Assembly: GCA_946222435.1 (NCBI GenBank)
Contig: CAMIOJ010000022.1
Span: 1-13,874 of the forward strand
From: an uncultured Micrococcus sp.
Lineage (GTDB): Bacteria; Actinomycetota; Actinomycetes; Actinomycetales; Micrococcaceae
Reading direction: 5' to 3'
Length of the DNA stretch: 13,874 nucleotides
Both the position numbers and the translations under genes were made by a program. Numbering within the stretch: the first letter of the stretch is position 1; each line of letters begins with the position of its first letter. The notes beneath the pieces are model-generated. The model worked only from the letters and a program-made list of their open reading frames with translations, did not search any database and was not told where the DNA came from. Shown one piece after another: positions 13,016 to 13,874 of the stretch.

Positions 13016-13873
13016 CAGGAAGAGCTTGGCCAGGCGGCGGGAGGCGAACACCAGGCCCACGGCCACCATCACCACGAAGTAGAGGATGTGTCCGGCCGTG
13101 GCCCAGCTGAGCGCGCCCACGGCCAGCTGCCGCATCATCTCCACCGCATGCCACAGCGGCAGCGCCTGGATGAGCCACTGCACGGGCTGCGGATACACCT
13201 CGAGCGGGAAGAACGTGGCGGAGAACAGGAACATCGGCAGCATCAGCATGGTGATCCAGTCCATCTGCTGGAAGGTCTTCATGTAGCTGGTGGCGGCCAT
13301 GCCCACCGCCGCGAAGCCGAACGCCACCAGCAGGGCGCCGGGCACCATGAGCAGCGCGGTCCAGCTGGTCACCAGGCCCATGAGTGTCATGACGATCAGG
13401 AAGCCGGTGGCGTAGACCGCCCCGCGGAACAGGGCCATGAGGATCTCGCCGAGGGCCACGTCCAGCGGGCCGAGGCGGGTGGCGAGCATGGTCTGGTAGG
13501 TCTTCGCGAAGCGCAGCTTGAAGAACACGTTCCAGGTGGAGTCGTAGACCGCGCCGTTCATCGCGGAGACCGCCAGCAGCGCCGGGGCGATGTACATGCC
13601 GTACGGCACCGGCTCCCCGCCCGGACCCGTCATCTCGCCGACGAGCGAGCCCAGCCCGATGCCCAGGGACAGCAGGTAGAGCACCGGCTCGGCGAAGCCC
13701 GAGGCGAAGACGGTCCAGTTGTTCGACTTCAGGGACAGGAACGCCCGCTCCAGCACGGCGCGGATGTTGCCGGAGTACATGCCGGACATCGGGCCGGTGC
13801 GCACGGTGATCTGAGGCATCGGCGGGACGGAGTCGGCAGCGGAGGTGGTGGAGGCGGTGCGCGGGGTGGACAC
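13010..13873 (-). CDS. ABC-2 type transporter permease (NodJ/DrrB-like), start at window edge
   Basis: 287 residues visible. An integral membrane subunit of an ABC-2 exporter, a class that exports drugs, polysaccharides or lipids. A hydrophilic N-terminus of about 45 residues precedes about six helices near 60-78, 92-110, 148-169, 174-193, 207-222 and 261-277. The cytoplasmic KLRFAKTYQTMLATRLGPLDVALGE (119-143) and FLFSATFFPLEVYPQPVQW (215-233) followed by LPLWHAVEMMR are typical of NodJ/DrrB-like permeases. The GTG at 13873-13871 is the best start I can see, but only one base lies beyond it, so its ribosome-binding site cannot be checked and the gene may begin outside. No ATPase is in the window downstream; the partner is probably upstream, past the right edge. 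Confidence 0.88.
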   Translation of the reverse strand: MSTPRTASTTSAADSVPPMPQITVRTGPMSGMYSGNIRAVLERAFLSLKSNNWTVFASGFAEPVLYLLSLGIGLGSLVGEMTGPGGEPVPYGMYIAPALLAVSAMNGAVYDSTWNVFFKLRFAKTYQTMLATRLGPLDVALGEILMALFRGAVYATGFLIVMTLMGLVTSWTALLMVPGALLVAFGFAAVGMAATSYMKTFQQMDWITMLMLPMFLFSATFFPLEVYPQPVQWLIQALPLWHAVEMMRQLAVGALSWATAGHILYFVVMVAVGLVFASRRLAKLFLR

Positions 13874-13874
13874 C

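Noticed and set aside
1..13874. CRISPR arrays, mobile elements, phage genes, tRNA/rRNA genes, defence or toxin-antitoxin systems
   Set aside because: None seen: no regularly spaced repeats, transposase or integrase motifs, attachment sites or cloverleaf-like sequences were found by reading both strands.

Overview
The window is very GC-rich, with GC-saturated third codon positions, dense genes and frequent GTG starts. Gene content and order (divergent mannose-1-phosphate guanylyltransferase and sdhCDAB) point to a high-GC actinobacterium, most likely of the Micrococcaceae (Micrococcus/Kocuria/Arthrobacter group). This placement comes from gene content and protein flavour, not from a database search.

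Layout. (1) 1-182, minus: the 5' end of a GDP-mannose pyrophosphorylase gene, cut by the left edge and divergent from the next unit. (2) 373-3930, plus: the complete sdhC-sdhD-sdhA-sdhB operon for the succinate dehydrogenase complex (TCA cycle and electron entry to the quinone pool), ending in a 19-bp hairpin. (3) 3987-4268: a stretch with no convincing gene. (4) 4269-6150, minus: three small four-helix membrane proteins of unknown function, one with a Gly/Gln/Tyr/Pro-rich N-terminal tail. (5) 6273-8437, minus: a LolD/MacB-type ABC ATPase overlapping its FtsX/MacB-type permease by 4 nt. (6) 8608-11229, minus: a two-helix membrane protein, an exonuclease III-family nuclease (xthA) and tryptophanyl-tRNA synthetase (trpS), packed as one apparent operon that ends in a hairpin at 8539-8580. 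(7) 11435-12922, plus: a 14-helix MFS drug-type exporter, divergent from unit 6. (8) 13010-13873, minus: an ABC-2 type permease convergent with the MFS gene, sharing a hairpin terminator with it; its true start and probable ATPase partner lie at or beyond the right edge.

Most of this is core metabolism, translation and DNA repair, plus ordinary transporters. I found no phage, transposon, CRISPR, toxin-antitoxin or obvious defence system, and nothing I can honestly call a new system. The more interesting signals are small. Several transcription units show a TAnnCT-like -10 box only 5-7 nt before an ATG or GTG, suggesting leaderless mRNAs. One of these would create a 34-codon leader ORF overlapping the sdhC start. 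There is also a structured sdhD-sdhA spacer, a perfect palindrome in the MFS divergent promoter region, in-frame tandem repeats, and a cluster of uncharacterised tetraspan membrane proteins.
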